Part shown: one piece after another, positions 1 to 8,530 of the stretch
Layout: every line of letters starts with the position of its first letter
Numbering within the stretch: position 1 is the first letter of the stretch
Assembly (NCBI GenBank): GCA_022827275.1
Contig: JAJDTG010000022.1
Coordinates: 62,001-126,000, forward strand
Direction: 5' to 3'
DNA length: 64,000 nt
Source of the DNA: Candidatus Dadabacteria bacterium
Lineage (GTDB): Bacteria; Desulfobacterota_D; UBA1144; Nemesobacterales; Nemesobacteraceae
Made by a program: the position numbers and the translations under genes
Notes under the pieces: generated by a model
What the model saw: only the letters and a program-made list of their open reading frames with translations
The model's database searches: none
Told to the model about the DNA's origin: nothing

Positions 1-1368
1 GGAGTGCTGCTTCCGAAAGACAAGACCAAGGGGGTTGAGCAGAAGTTCAGAAAGGCTCTTGTCTTTCCTGGAGGGATCCAGAAAAAAGAAAAGAACAAGG
101 TTTCCTCAACGCAGGCAGACTTTAAGAAGTACAAGCTCTCAAACGGAATCCGGGTTCTTTTGAAACGCAATCCGGCTGTTCCGCTTTTCTCCGTTCACGC
201 GGCATTTTTGGGCGGCCTCAGGTATGAGGACGAAACCACAAACGGAGTTTCGAACTTCATGTCCGGGATGTTCACCCGTGGCACCTCGAACCGCTCCGCA
301 GAAGATATAGCCACTCAAATAGAAGGGCTAGGGGGAACGGTTGACGGCTTTTCCGGGAAAAACAGCGTCGGGGTGACTCTCTCTGCCTTAAGCGAGAACT
401 TTGAGGGGGCAGTGGATATTTTCTCAGACGTGATACTTAATCCTTCTTTTTCCGATGAGGAAATGGAGAGGGAGAGAAGGGAGATCCTGGCCGCCTTGGA
501 AAAGCAGAAGGATAATCTCACGGGAAAGACGGTCAGGAATTTTCTGAAGACCCTTTTTCTGAAGCATCCCTACAGGCTCAACGTTCTGGGAACCGAGGAA
601 AGCGTAGGCGGGTTTACCTCGGCCGATGTCCGGAGATTTTATAAAAAAGTCATAAGGCCCGAAAACATGGTTATCTCCGTTGCGGGCGACATTGACGCGG
701 AGAAAACCCTCGGCATTCTTGAGAAGCTGTTTGGCGGAATGAAGCAGGGCGGCTTTGAAAAGACCCGGCCGCCCCGTGAATCTTTGCTTTCTGCCATGAG
801 AGAAACGACCGAGTTTGAGAGAGACAAGGCTCAGACCCACATTATCGCGGGCTATCACGCACCGTCTTTTAAAAGCCGGGATCGCTATGCGTTCGAGGTG
901 CTGAATTCGGTGCTCTCAGGTCAGGGGGGAAGACTCTTCATCGAGCTTAGGGACAAAAAAAGCCTTGCCTACGCCGTCACTTCGTTCTATGTCCCCGGGA
1001 TGGAAGGCGGCTATTTCGGCGTCTATATAGGAACTGCCCCACAAAAGGAAAAAGAGGCGCTCGGAGCGATAAAGGAACAGCTCCAGCTTATCTTGGAGGG
1101 TGTCGAGGAGTGGGAACTTGAGAGGGCGAAAAACTACATAGTCGGCAGTTTCGAGATAGGGCTTCAGAGAAATTCCGCTCAGGCGTCCACCGTCGGGTTT
1201 GACGAGCTTTACGGAATAGGTACTTACGAATACAGGAAGTTCCCGGAGAAGATTCTTTCCGTTACTGCTGAGGATGTAGCCAAGGTGGCTAGGAAGTACA
1301 TAAATCCCGATGCGGCCGCGGTCTCCATTCTTAAACCTGAGGAAGATTCCTCAGGGAACAAGCAGTAG
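1..1368 (+). CDS. M16 family peptidase, C-terminal part (5' end outside window)
   Basis: The reading frame is open to the first base of the window, so the gene probably starts upstream. The visible 455 codons form an insulinase-like (M16) unit beginning near KLSNGIRVLLKRNPAVPLFS. Where the zinc motif HxxEH should lie the sequence reads GVSNFMSGMF, so the metal ligands are absent. The later M16 motif with Arg and Tyr (RDKKSLAYAVTSFYV) is kept. This is what is known for the second half of two-domain bacterial M16 proteins, where the first half is catalytic and the second shapes the substrate chamber. I infer a periplasmic or envelope peptidase whose active half is upstream. A terminator follows the stop codon directly. 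Confidence 0.85.
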   Translation, partial: GVLLPKDKTKGVEQKFRKALVFPGGIQKKEKNKVSSTQADFKKYKLSNGIRVLLKRNPAVPLFSVHAAFLGGLRYEDETTNGVSNFMSGMFTRGTSNRSAEDIATQIEGLGGTVDGFSGKNSVGVTLSALSENFEGAVDIFSDVILNPSFSDEEMERERREILAALEKQKDNLTGKTVRNFLKTLFLKHPYRLNVLGTEESVGGFTSADVRRFYKKVIRPENMVISVAGDIDAEKTLGILEKLFGGMKQGGFEKTRPPRESLLSAMRETTEFERDKAQTHIIAGYHAPSFKSRDRYAFEVLNSVLSGQGGRLFIELRDKKSLAYAVTSFYVPGMEGGYFGVYIGTAPQKEKEALGAIKEQLQLILEGVEEWELERAKNYIVGSFEIGLQRNSAQASTVGFDELYGIGTYEYRKFPEKILSVTAEDVAKVARKYINPDAAAVSILKPEEDSSGNKQ

Positions 1369-1370
1369 GG

Positions 1371-1408
1371 AACCCGTTTTGCCCTGATTCAGGGAGCGGG
1401 TTTTTTTA
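1371..1408 (+). terminator. Rho-independent terminator after the M16 gene
   Basis: The arms AACCCG and CGGGTT enclose an inner stem CCCTG/CAGGG, and seven T follow. It starts 2 nt after the M16 stop codon and overlaps the last codon of the convergent MscS gene. Confidence 0.85.
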
Positions 1409-2338
1409 AGGACTCTTAGTCGGAGCATAAAAACGCGTCGTCGGGTAAGCGAGATTGATATTGGGATGCTTTTCAAACTCGGCCAGTATTGCTTCCCAGA
1501 TAGTTTGCTCCGAGCCCCTTTTCTCTCTCGGGTTTATTATGTATCTCATCGAGAACAGCACTCCGCTGTCTCTTGTCGACATGTAAATCGCCGGGGTGAG
1601 CTTCGAGAAATGTATCATGTATCTCTCGGCGGCTAGGTGGAGTTGTTGTTCAGCCTGCTTTGAGGAGGATTCGATTTTTTCTTTAGCTATCCTCTCAAGG
1701 ATTTCGCGGGCCTTTCTCCAGTCGCTCTCAAACGTTATGAGGACCTGTATCTCATTCCATATGTAGTTAAAAGCACCATGGTAATTGGCGGTTCTTTCCT
1801 TCAGCACGTGGCTGTTGGGAATATGTATGATTCTTCCCGTGCTCTGCTCCGCTTCAACCCAGTTTCCGATCTCTACTATGCTGAACTGAAACAGCCTTAG
1901 GTCTATTACGTCTCCCTTTGTGTCTCCTATCTGTATGCGGTCCCCTATTACGAAAGGTTTTCTCCAGAGGATAAAGAACCAGCCGGCAATATTGGCTATG
2001 GTTTCATGAAGCGCTATAGCGAGACCGGCACTTGCGATACCTAGGTAGGTTCCTATGGGACCCAGACCCTTTATCCATATGCTGCCGACCAGTATTATCG
2101 CAAGAAAAGCATAGACGTATCCGATAATGCGTTTTGAGTAATAGACTGTCTTGGGATCTTTCGTGTTTTTGGTTATGACTGAAATGAGGATCTTTCTGAG
2201 AAAGAAAAGAATTGCCACTATCAGAATAGAGAGCAGGAGGCTCTCTATCTGGGTTTGGTAAGCGTTGTGATATTCCCTGAAGTGATTTGTTAGATTTTCC
2301 ACAACTTCAAAAATAAACGATCTTTGGGAAGAGTTCAA
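1406..2338 (-). CDS. MscS-family mechanosensitive channel
   Basis: A 310-residue inner-membrane protein of the small-conductance mechanosensitive channel family, which releases solutes on hypo-osmotic shock. Hydrophobic segments lie near residues 32-50 and 70-92. A Gly/Ala-rich pore helix follows (YLGIASAGLAIALHETIANI, about 98-117). The beta domain continues with PFVIGDRIQIGDTKGDV and IHIPNSHVL, both typical of the family. A C-terminal alpha/beta domain ends near residue 300. Length is close to E. coli MscS (286). It is convergent with the M16 gene and stands alone. Confidence 0.9.
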   Translation of the reverse strand: MNSSQRSFIFEVVENLTNHFREYHNAYQTQIESLLLSILIVAILFFLRKILISVITKNTKDPKTVYYSKRIIGYVYAFLAIILVGSIWIKGLGPIGTYLGIASAGLAIALHETIANIAGWFFILWRKPFVIGDRIQIGDTKGDVIDLRLFQFSIVEIGNWVEAEQSTGRIIHIPNSHVLKERTANYHGAFNYIWNEIQVLITFESDWRKAREILERIAKEKIESSSKQAEQQLHLAAERYMIHFSKLTPAIYMSTRDSGVLFSMRYIINPREKRGSEQTIWEAILAEFEKHPNINLAYPTTRFYAPTKSP

Positions 2339-2415
2339 AAAGGCGGGAGTTTTAGCTGTTTGGGCCTACGGGCGCTTCAGTTTTCATTTATTTTCTTTTC
2401 TGTTATCCTGTTTGC

Positions 2416-2489
2416 GGGCTGCTAGCTCAGTCTGGTAGAGCAGCTGACTCTTAATCAGTCGGTCGTGGGTTCGAATCCCTCGCAGCCCA
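2416..2489 (+). tRNA. tRNA-Lys (anticodon CTT)
   Basis: The acceptor stem GGGCTGC pairs with GCAGCCC, followed by discriminator A. The anticodon loop is CTCTTAA with CTT at its centre. The T arm reads CGTGGGTTCGAATCCCTCG. No CCA is encoded (CAC follows the acceptor stem). Confidence 0.95.
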
Positions 2490-2558
2490 CTTCATTTTGC
2501 GTCTTACGGCGCTATCCGGAGATACGATTCCGGGTGCTTGCCGATTTGACTGTAAAGG

Positions 2559-2640
2559 GCGAGAGTGGCGGAACAGGCAGACGCGCTAGATTTAGGATCT
2601 AGTACCTTAGGGTGTGAGGGTTCGACTCCCTCCTCTCGCA
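2559..2640 (+). tRNA. tRNA-Leu (anticodon TAG)
   Basis: The acceptor GCGAGAG pairs with CTCTCGC. The anticodon stem CTAGA/TCTAG holds loop TTTAGGA with anticodon TAG. A long variable arm is present, as expected of leucine tRNA. CCA is not encoded. Confidence 0.95.
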
Positions 2641-2668
2641 GAAAAACGCTTTACGTGATTCTCAAGAC

Positions 2669-3646
2669 ATGCGCCACTTTGCGCTTTTAGTTCTGCTTTT
2701 TTGTTCCTGCTCCCACGGTACGGAGAATCTTTACGAGAGATCCTTTTACTCGATGGGCTCAACGGTGGAACTTAAGTTCTATTCCCCGAATGAGGAACTT
2801 TTCCACCGGGTTGTTAATGCCTGCGTGGAGAGAACCAAGGAAATAGACCGGCTTTTCAGCAATTACAGGGATGACAGCGTTCTTGCCGAGGTGAACAGAA
2901 ATGCGGGAGTCCGTCCCGTTCCTGTTCCTGGGGAGTTCCTGAGTCTCGTGCGGACCTCCATTAGGTACTCGGAGCTTACCGAAGGGGCTTTTGACATAAC
3001 TATTGGCAGCCCTTTCGAACTCTGGCGGGCTGAGACCAAAGCGGGGCGGCTGCCTGCTCGATCACGGATCAGCGACGCACTTGGGTGTACGGGTTTTCGG
3101 AAAATAAAAATAGACGAAGTTAAATCTCAGGTTTTCCTTGACGGCGACTGCGTCAGACTCGACTTCGGAGCTATAGGAAAAGGCTATGCGGTTGACGAGA
3201 TGGTGAAAATTGCCAGGGAGAGCGGAATTACGAGGGGACTTGTGAATTTCGGGGGAAACATATACGCGATGAATCCTCCCGCAGGCAAAAAGTCCTGGGA
3301 TGTGGGAGTGAGAAAGCCCGGGAGCGGCAGTGAAATCATCTCTAGGCTTGATCTTGCGAACAAGGGTGTTGCGACTTCAGGAGATTACGAGCGCTACTTT
3401 GAGCACGGGGGCAAGAGATACTCTCATATAATTGATCCTAGGACGGGTTGGCCGGCGGAGGACATGACTTCCGTCGTAGCCGTTTCCAAAAACGCTACGG
3501 AAGCTGACGTCTTCTCGACTGCCGTTTCGGTTCTGGGTCCGCGTGGCGCAAAGATGTTTGCACGGAAAGATAAATCCCTGGGTTTTCTTGTTGTCGGGAA
3601 AAACGGGAAGAGAAGATCCTGTTTTGGTTCTTATACGTGCCCCTAA
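2669..3646 (+). CDS. apbE: FAD:protein FMN transferase (ApbE family), lipoprotein
   Basis: ApbE uses FAD and Mg2+ to attach FMN through a phosphoester bond to a Thr/Ser of periplasmic proteins. The 325-residue product starts with a short hydrophobic signal ending in FCSCS, probably a lipobox with Cys14. Family motifs visible are YSMGSTVELKFY near residue 27, DFGAIGKGYAVDEM, NFGGNIYA, the Mg/FAD-binding stretch HIIDPRTGWPAE and EADVFSTAVSVLG. It starts 28 nt after tRNA-Leu. The convergent neighbours encode a protein with the ApbE target motif, which is a likely substrate. Confidence 0.92.
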   Translation: MRHFALLVLLFCSCSHGTENLYERSFYSMGSTVELKFYSPNEELFHRVVNACVERTKEIDRLFSNYRDDSVLAEVNRNAGVRPVPVPGEFLSLVRTSIRYSELTEGAFDITIGSPFELWRAETKAGRLPARSRISDALGCTGFRKIKIDEVKSQVFLDGDCVRLDFGAIGKGYAVDEMVKIARESGITRGLVNFGGNIYAMNPPAGKKSWDVGVRKPGSGSEIISRLDLANKGVATSGDYERYFEHGGKRYSHIIDPRTGWPAEDMTSVVAVSKNATEADVFSTAVSVLGPRGAKMFARKDKSLGFLVVGKNGKRRSCFGSYTCP

Positions 3647-3656
3647 TGTACCGGGG

Positions 3657-4154
3657 TCATCGAGGCGGCTTCGGATACTCCGGTTTTTTTCTGTAGAGAT
3701 AAAACGTTACGAAGATGATCAGGTAAAGAAGAGATACCTGAAGGACAACAAAAGAACCGATTTTAACATAGGCAAATTCGGCGCTTACGTACCTTACGAG
3801 CCAGCCGCCGGCTATATCGAGGAAGGCCGATCCGTAAGATGCTATTATGACGAGAAGCTTTTCTGCGGAGCTTCTGTTAGTGAAAAGAAAAAGATGGTTA
3901 AGCGTCACCAGTAAAATGGCCATTGAGAAAAAATGGAAATGGGCTTCTTCAAGCAGCCCAAAGTAGCTTCTCGGAGGCCTGAAACTTTCTTCGGACCCCC
4001 TGTAGTACTCAACCACGCTATCGAAGCTGAATCCTATCTTCAGAAAAAACAGCAGATTGGTTAGCCACAAAAAGAGAAAGAAAATCGTCGTCAGCAGAAC
4101 GACAAGTTTTAGCAAGTCGTTTTTTCTTATGTCAGCTGAAATAAAGAATTTCAT
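3657..4154 (-). CDS. Small polytopic membrane protein of unknown family
   Basis: A 165-residue integral membrane protein with about four hydrophobic segments (roughly residues 15-38, 72-91, 98-118 and 128-152) and a basic proline-rich tail. His72, His74 and His87 lie in or next to the second segment and could bind haem or metal; this is inference. I do not recognise the family. A Shine-Dalgarno sequence (AGGAGAAAAA) precedes the ATG. The gene starts 20 nt after the stop codon of the FMN-binding gene, so the two are cotranscribed. It may be the membrane electron donor or anchor for the flavoprotein. Confidence 0.7.
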   Translation of the reverse strand: MKFFISADIRKNDLLKLVVLLTTIFFLFLWLTNLLFFLKIGFSFDSVVEYYRGSEESFRPPRSYFGLLEEAHFHFFSMAILLVTLNHLFLFTNRSSAEKLLVIIASYGSAFLDIAGGWLVRYVSAEFAYVKIGSFVVLQVSLLYLIIFVTFYLYRKKPEYPKPPR

Positions 4155-4174
4155 TTTTTCTCCTGGATGGGTAA

Positions 4175-4726
4175 TTAGGAATCAGCCGGAATGTCGAACG
4201 TGACTCTGTAGACCGCGAGAACCCTTCTCGTGGCTTGTGAAAAAGATACCGCACTTATCGTGGCTCCGGTAATGTTGGGAACTCCTTTTCCTACCTTCAT
4301 TCTGTTCATCTTGGTTTTTTCCAGAAACAAGTTTATCCATTTTCCGCTCGGCATGTAGTCTGTAGGTTCGAAAAATGCGAGAGTTTCGGCGTGGCGAAGC
4401 GTCCCGTCAGGATTTATTACGAACAGTACGGTTTCGGTAAGTGTTCGGAGGGCGTGGGTATCGATGACGGCGTAGCCAGCCTCCTTCCCGCCAGATTTTG
4501 CTATGTAGAAAGTGTAAAGTCTTGAATCTACCTCGACCTTTGCCATTGCGCGTACTTTCTCGGCTTGGGGCTTGGTGAGGAAAACATGTCTTTTTTCTAT
4601 TTCTTCCGCTTCGGGGAAAACGAGCTCAAGCGCCTTGCCCTTGGTAAGAAAGACCTTGGCGGAGACATCTCCCGCGCCATGCAGAAAAAACAAAAGCGTT
4701 ATTAAGATAAGTATTCTCACAATCAT
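4175..4726 (-). CDS. Periplasmic FMN-binding protein (RnfG/NqrC-type flavinylation motif)
   Basis: About 183 residues from the chosen ATG: a signal peptide (MIVRILILITLLFFLHGAG) and an FMN-binding domain. The motif GVPNITGATISA near residue 150 fits the [S/T]GA[T/S]xS flavinylation signal of RnfG/NqrC proteins; Thr156 would carry FMN. ApbE is encoded next door. An upstream in-frame ATG at 4801 would add 25 residues, but it lies in the U-tract of the porin terminator, so I prefer the later start. No clear ribosome-binding site precedes it; an 11-bp inverted repeat ends just upstream. Likely role: electron carrier between a membrane donor and a periplasmic acceptor. Confidence 0.85.
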   Translation of the reverse strand: MIVRILILITLLFFLHGAGDVSAKVFLTKGKALELVFPEAEEIEKRHVFLTKPQAEKVRAMAKVEVDSRLYTFYIAKSGGKEAGYAVIDTHALRTLTETVLFVINPDGTLRHAETLAFFEPTDYMPSGKWINLFLEKTKMNRMKVGKGVPNITGATISAVSFSQATRRVLAVYRVTFDIPADS

Positions 4727-4731
4727 GATGA

Positions 4732-4768
4732 AAGAAGGGCAACATTCTATCTGAATATTGCCCTTCTT
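4732..4768. repeat. Inverted repeat in the leader of the FMN-binding gene
   Basis: Perfect 11-bp arms AAGAAGGGCAA and TTGCCCTTCTT with a 15-nt spacer. It lies between the porin terminator and the start of the FMN-binding gene, ending about 6 nt before the proposed ATG. It could occlude ribosome access or act as an attenuator; function is inferred only. Confidence 0.6.
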
Positions 4769-4784
4769 GAATAGAGAGAAAGAG

Positions 4785-4824
4785 AGAAAAAAAAGAAACA
4801 TAAAACCGCGCCCGTTTATCGCGG
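4785..4824 (-). terminator. Rho-independent terminator of the porin gene
   Basis: Read on the minus strand, the stem CCGCG/CGCGG has a 9-nt loop and is followed by a T-rich run (TTTTATGTTTCTTTTTTTT). It begins 17 nt after the porin stop codon. Confidence 0.7.
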
Positions 4825-4840
4825 ATTTATGTCCCGTATC

Positions 4841-6154
4841 CTAAAACACATATCCAAGCCCGAAATTGAATTGATCCGTCGCCTCATCCACGGCATTATC
4901 AAGATTCTGATATTCGGCTTTTATGACCACACTTGGAATTGGTTTGTAATTTATACCGAAAGTATATTGGGTTCTATCATTTGCGGGGTTTCTTTCAAAC
5001 CCGGTTGGAACCTCTTTCTGGGTGTCAAATTTTTCATACCGGAAAAAAGGCGCCAGATACTCCATGTACTTGCTTCCGGAGTTAAGCGCGGAGAAAATGT
5101 TATATGCTCCTAAAACATACCAGCCGGACTGTTCCTCACCGACGGATTTATTGCCTTCATATTCATTAAGTTGGTTTATAAGCGCGGCGTCATCCAACAT
5201 GGTCCAGACTGATAGAGCTCTCAGGTCTAACCCGGCATACTGAAACTGCGCGTCAACTTCGTACATCTGGAAAAGGCCGTCTATGGTCTGGCCGTTGACT
5301 TCTTCGTCCTGTCCTGTGTTGCCGTAGAATATTGACCCACCGACTTTCAGCCCCGGAACAGGGTCATATTCAAGCCTTCCGACAAAAGCTATATCGTCAA
5401 ATCTTGCCCTGTTTCCCTTGATCCGAAGACTTCTGTTGTCCGATGCCTTGAATCCCCGGGCATCGGCGCTCGACATTGCATAGGCCCTGTAAGAAAGCTC
5501 CCCGGCGCTGCCCAGATCAAACGTTCCGTGTGCCCCGGCTCCGGACTCTTTCCATGTACTCGGAATTATCCGTCTCTCAACCTCGGGTCGACCCACTCCG
5601 TAAAATGTCGTCGGCTCGTGAATCTCGTTTGCGATTCCGAAAGGAGTCAGGAGAAGACCGGCTCTCAGGTTGAATTCATCGCTTATAAGAAAATCGATCA
5701 GCGCGAACTCAACCGATGCCGATCCTTCCTTTCCGTCCTTGTTGCTCCCCGTCGTACCGTGTTCGAACTCTATTTCCGAGTTGAAGACTATGTGATCGTT
5801 GTACTTGTAGCCGTTATAGAGAACCAGCCTCAGGGTATCCACTATGTCATGTGAATCCTCTTTTATGTTGCCTATAAGCAACTCGCCGTATCCTCCGAAC
5901 GATACTCCCTGGTCGACTCTGTAGACCTTTGAAGCCGCGGGAGCCACCCCGAATTCCGTTTCGTAGACCGGGGGTTCCGTTACCGAAGCGGATTTTATGG
6001 CTTCTATCTCGTCCGCGAGAATCTTTATCTGTTCCTCAAGCTTTTTAATCCTTTCCTCAGAAGCCGGGCGCGCTTGAGATATCTGCGTGCCTGCGAGTGA
6101 AAAAATCAGAAAAAAAACAAAAAGAATTTTCCACTGTTTTCTATAGTTAAACAT
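4841..6154 (-). CDS. Porin-like outer-membrane beta-barrel protein
   Basis: A 437-residue protein with a signal peptide (about residues 1-28) and a short coiled coil rich in Glu/Lys/Ile (about 32-57). A long amphipathic beta-strand region follows, starting near YGELLIG and ending in the outer-membrane C-terminal signature FNFGLGYVF. The layout resembles phosphate-selective porin O/P (OprO/OprP-like) proteins. The substrate cannot be told from sequence. A strong ribosome-binding site (AAAGGAGGATATC) precedes the ATG. It is divergent from the cytochrome c-FTR1 gene and upstream of the FMN-binding gene, which suggests a role in passage of a metal or electron-acceptor substrate. Confidence 0.85.
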   Translation of the reverse strand: MFNYRKQWKILFVFFLIFSLAGTQISQARPASEERIKKLEEQIKILADEIEAIKSASVTEPPVYETEFGVAPAASKVYRVDQGVSFGGYGELLIGNIKEDSHDIVDTLRLVLYNGYKYNDHIVFNSEIEFEHGTTGSNKDGKEGSASVEFALIDFLISDEFNLRAGLLLTPFGIANEIHEPTTFYGVGRPEVERRIIPSTWKESGAGAHGTFDLGSAGELSYRAYAMSSADARGFKASDNRSLRIKGNRARFDDIAFVGRLEYDPVPGLKVGGSIFYGNTGQDEEVNGQTIDGLFQMYEVDAQFQYAGLDLRALSVWTMLDDAALINQLNEYEGNKSVGEEQSGWYVLGAYNIFSALNSGSKYMEYLAPFFRYEKFDTQKEVPTGFERNPANDRTQYTFGINYKPIPSVVIKAEYQNLDNAVDEATDQFNFGLGYVF

Positions 6155-6207
6155 CCGTTGATATCCTCCTTTTGGGACCTATTAGGGTTGCAGAACTAAT
6201 AGATATT

Positions 6208-6226
6208 ATGGATATTTGATATCCAT
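6208..6226. promoter_or_regulatory. 19-bp palindrome between porin and FTR1 genes, candidate operator
   Basis: ATGGATAT-TTG-ATATCCAT is a perfect 8-bp inverted repeat with a 3-nt centre. It lies 54 bp upstream of the porin ATG and 214 bp upstream of the FTR1 ATG in an AT-rich divergent intergenic region. The 19-bp length equals that of a Fur box, but the sequence does not match the Fur consensus closely. Confidence 0.5.
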
Positions 6227-6439
6227 GATGGAGATTAATAACATTCTGGAGTTATGATGTCAAGAATTTTTTAAAAAATATTTGCAGACAACAGAATCAA
6301 CGAAATTCTCCGTCTGATTTTCTTCACGGAACCATATATAAAGGCGAAGATGACGACTATAAGAATTATTGACAATAAAGGTCTAGAATGGTAGAAAGTA
6401 CCTTCCCTGACCCCCAAGATGGGGAGATATCCGCGGACT

Positions 6440-8374
6440 ATGCTTAAAAGAAGTTTCTTCTGTTTGTCAGTTCTCATCTTTTTTCTTTTTCCTGCGCTTT
6501 CTTCTGCCGCGGAGATAGACAGGATTCTCTCTCTTGTTGATTACATAGGGGGAGATTACGCAAACGCCGTAAAAGAAGGGAAGATCATCAACGAATTTGA
6601 GTATCAGGAGATGCTGGATTTCTCTTCCACAACGGTTGAATTGTGGGAAAAGATCCCTGAGAAAAAGATAGAAACCACGGATTTTTCCGAAAAATTTGCT
6701 CGTCTGCACTCAATTATAGTGTCCAAGGGGCCCGCCTCCGAGGTGGAAGGCCTTGCCGGTGAACTGAAGGGGCGGATCATTTCAGCCTATGACATCAAAC
6801 CCTATCCGGCGAATATACCGGATTACGAGAGCGGAAAAGAGCTTTACGTAAAGAACTGCTCCTCCTGTCATGGGATTTCAGGAAGGGGAGACGGGGATCT
6901 CTCTAAAAACCTTAATCCTCCCGTTATGGATTTCACCGATCCCGACGTCAATCTCGGGCTTTCCCCTTTTAAAGTTTACAACACCGCAACTTTCGGGATC
7001 GAAGGGACTGCCATGGCCTCGTTTGAAGAGGTGCTTGACGAAGAACAGAGATGGGATGTTGCATTTTACGTTCTTTCTCTCGGGTATCCGGACATTCCCC
7101 CGGGCGGTGGCGCTTCGGGTCTTTCCACGAAGAATATTCCCCATGATGTAAGGAAACTTGAAAATCTTGCCCTAGCCAGCAATGCGGAGATTCTTCTTAA
7201 TGCAGAAGCCGGGGGCAGTGATCAGGATGTTCTTTTTTACCTTAGGACTGCCTATCTTCGTGATGGAATTGCTGGAGGTGCATCCGAAGCTATAGCCCAT
7301 ACTATTAGAAAGCTTGAAGAAGCAATAGATCTTTATGAGGCCGGCAGAAAGGACGAGGCATTCAAGGAGGCCCTTGACGGGTACCTAGAAGGCTTTCAGA
7401 AAATCGAACCTGCCCTGATATCAAAAAAAAGACCGCTTGTTCTCGAAGTCGAGAAAAAGATGGGATTTTTCAGGTCATTGGTAATGTCCGATCGGGATTC
7501 ATCCGAGCTTCATGACCTGAAAGCTAGCATAGAAGAGGATCTTCGTGAATCGGAACGTATTCTTGAGGGCGGTTCATCGCTCGGCAAGTACCTGAGTTTC
7601 GTTAACTCCTTTGCAATAATACTGAGAGAAGCACTTGAAGCTCTGCTGATAATCGCGGCCATTATCGCCGCTTTAGCACATTCAGGTAACCGCGGGATGA
7701 TCAGATACGTTCACTACGGATGGGTGGTTGCCATCTTTGCGGGTTTGGCAACTTGGGTTGCGGCAAGAACCGTGATAGATATCTCGGGAGCGAGAAGGGA
7801 GATCGTCGAGGGCGCAACCTCTCTTCTTGCGGCAGCGATTCTTTTTTACGTGAGTTACTGGCTTGTCTCAAAAGCGGACGTAAAAAAATGGAAGGAATAT
7901 GTCCGTTCGAAAACCAAGGGTGCGCTTACCCGCAGAAGCGGACTTACCCTTGCCTTTGTTTCGTTCCTGGCAGTATACAGAGAAGCTTTCGAGACGCTCC
8001 TTTTCTACCAGGCGCTTTTCTACCAGACGGGTTCCTCCACGCCCCATGTTATCTACGGGCTTGTTGCGGGAGTGGCAGTCGTGTTCGTAATAGCTTTTCT
8101 CATGTATAGGTTTACACTTAGGCTTCCTCTTAAATATTTCTTTTCTTTCACGAGTGTTTTTCTCTATCTGCTCTGTTTCATACTTCTCGGCAAGGGAATA
8201 CTTGAACTCCAGGAGGCGGGAATTATTTCCTCGACTACGGCGGATTTCATTCCCTACATGGATACTCTCGGGATATATCCTTCTTATGAGACCGCGATTC
8301 CCCAAGCTGTCCTGCTTCTGCTTGCCTTTTCGTTGTTCGCACGAAATTACGTATACCGGGAAAAACATTCGTAA
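6440..8374 (+). CDS. Cytochrome c-FTR1 family iron permease fusion
   Basis: From the chosen ATG (644 residues): a signal peptide (MLKRSFFCLSVLIFFLFPAL), then a periplasmic region with one haem c site CSSCH near residue 140. A helical linker leads to a C-terminal polytopic FTR1 domain. Its two iron-permease REXXE motifs are REALE (about residue 396) and REAFE (about 513). An ATG 21 nt upstream adds MGRYPRT, which fits a signal peptide less well. FTR1 permeases move Fe3+ coupled to oxidation of Fe2+; the fused cytochrome would take the electron. The gene is divergent from the porin/FMN-binding operon. Confidence 0.92.
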   Translation: MLKRSFFCLSVLIFFLFPALSSAAEIDRILSLVDYIGGDYANAVKEGKIINEFEYQEMLDFSSTTVELWEKIPEKKIETTDFSEKFARLHSIIVSKGPASEVEGLAGELKGRIISAYDIKPYPANIPDYESGKELYVKNCSSCHGISGRGDGDLSKNLNPPVMDFTDPDVNLGLSPFKVYNTATFGIEGTAMASFEEVLDEEQRWDVAFYVLSLGYPDIPPGGGASGLSTKNIPHDVRKLENLALASNAEILLNAEAGGSDQDVLFYLRTAYLRDGIAGGASEAIAHTIRKLEEAIDLYEAGRKDEAFKEALDGYLEGFQKIEPALISKKRPLVLEVEKKMGFFRSLVMSDRDSSELHDLKASIEEDLRESERILEGGSSLGKYLSFVNSFAIILREALEALLIIAAIIAALAHSGNRGMIRYVHYGWVVAIFAGLATWVAARTVIDISGARREIVEGATSLLAAAILFYVSYWLVSKADVKKWKEYVRSKTKGALTRRSGLTLAFVSFLAVYREAFETLLFYQALFYQTGSSTPHVIYGLVAGVAVVFVIAFLMYRFTLRLPLKYFFSFTSVFLYLLCFILLGKGILELQEAGIISSTTADFIPYMDTLGIYPSYETAIPQAVLLLLAFSLFARNYVYREKHS

Positions 8375-8530
8375 GCTCCAGGTAGCACTCAAACCGTGAT
8401 TTGTAAAGGGTGCGGCGTTTGGTTCTTAGTTTTGAATTCGAAGATCCACTCTGGGCTATGGGGCATACTGGTATTTTGCGAATAATGATATATTGTTACC
8501 TGAATTCTTTGCCGAGGGGTTTTAGATTAA

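Noticed and set aside
4727-4801. Upstream ATG adding 25 residues to the FMN-binding protein
   Set aside because: The extra codons translate the U-tract of the porin terminator and an inverted repeat, and place a non-standard stretch before the signal peptide.
6271-6477. 68-codon minus-strand frame with a hydrophobic stretch upstream of the FTR1 gene
   Set aside because: It overlaps the signal peptide of the FTR1 gene, has no ribosome-binding site and lies in the divergent promoter region.
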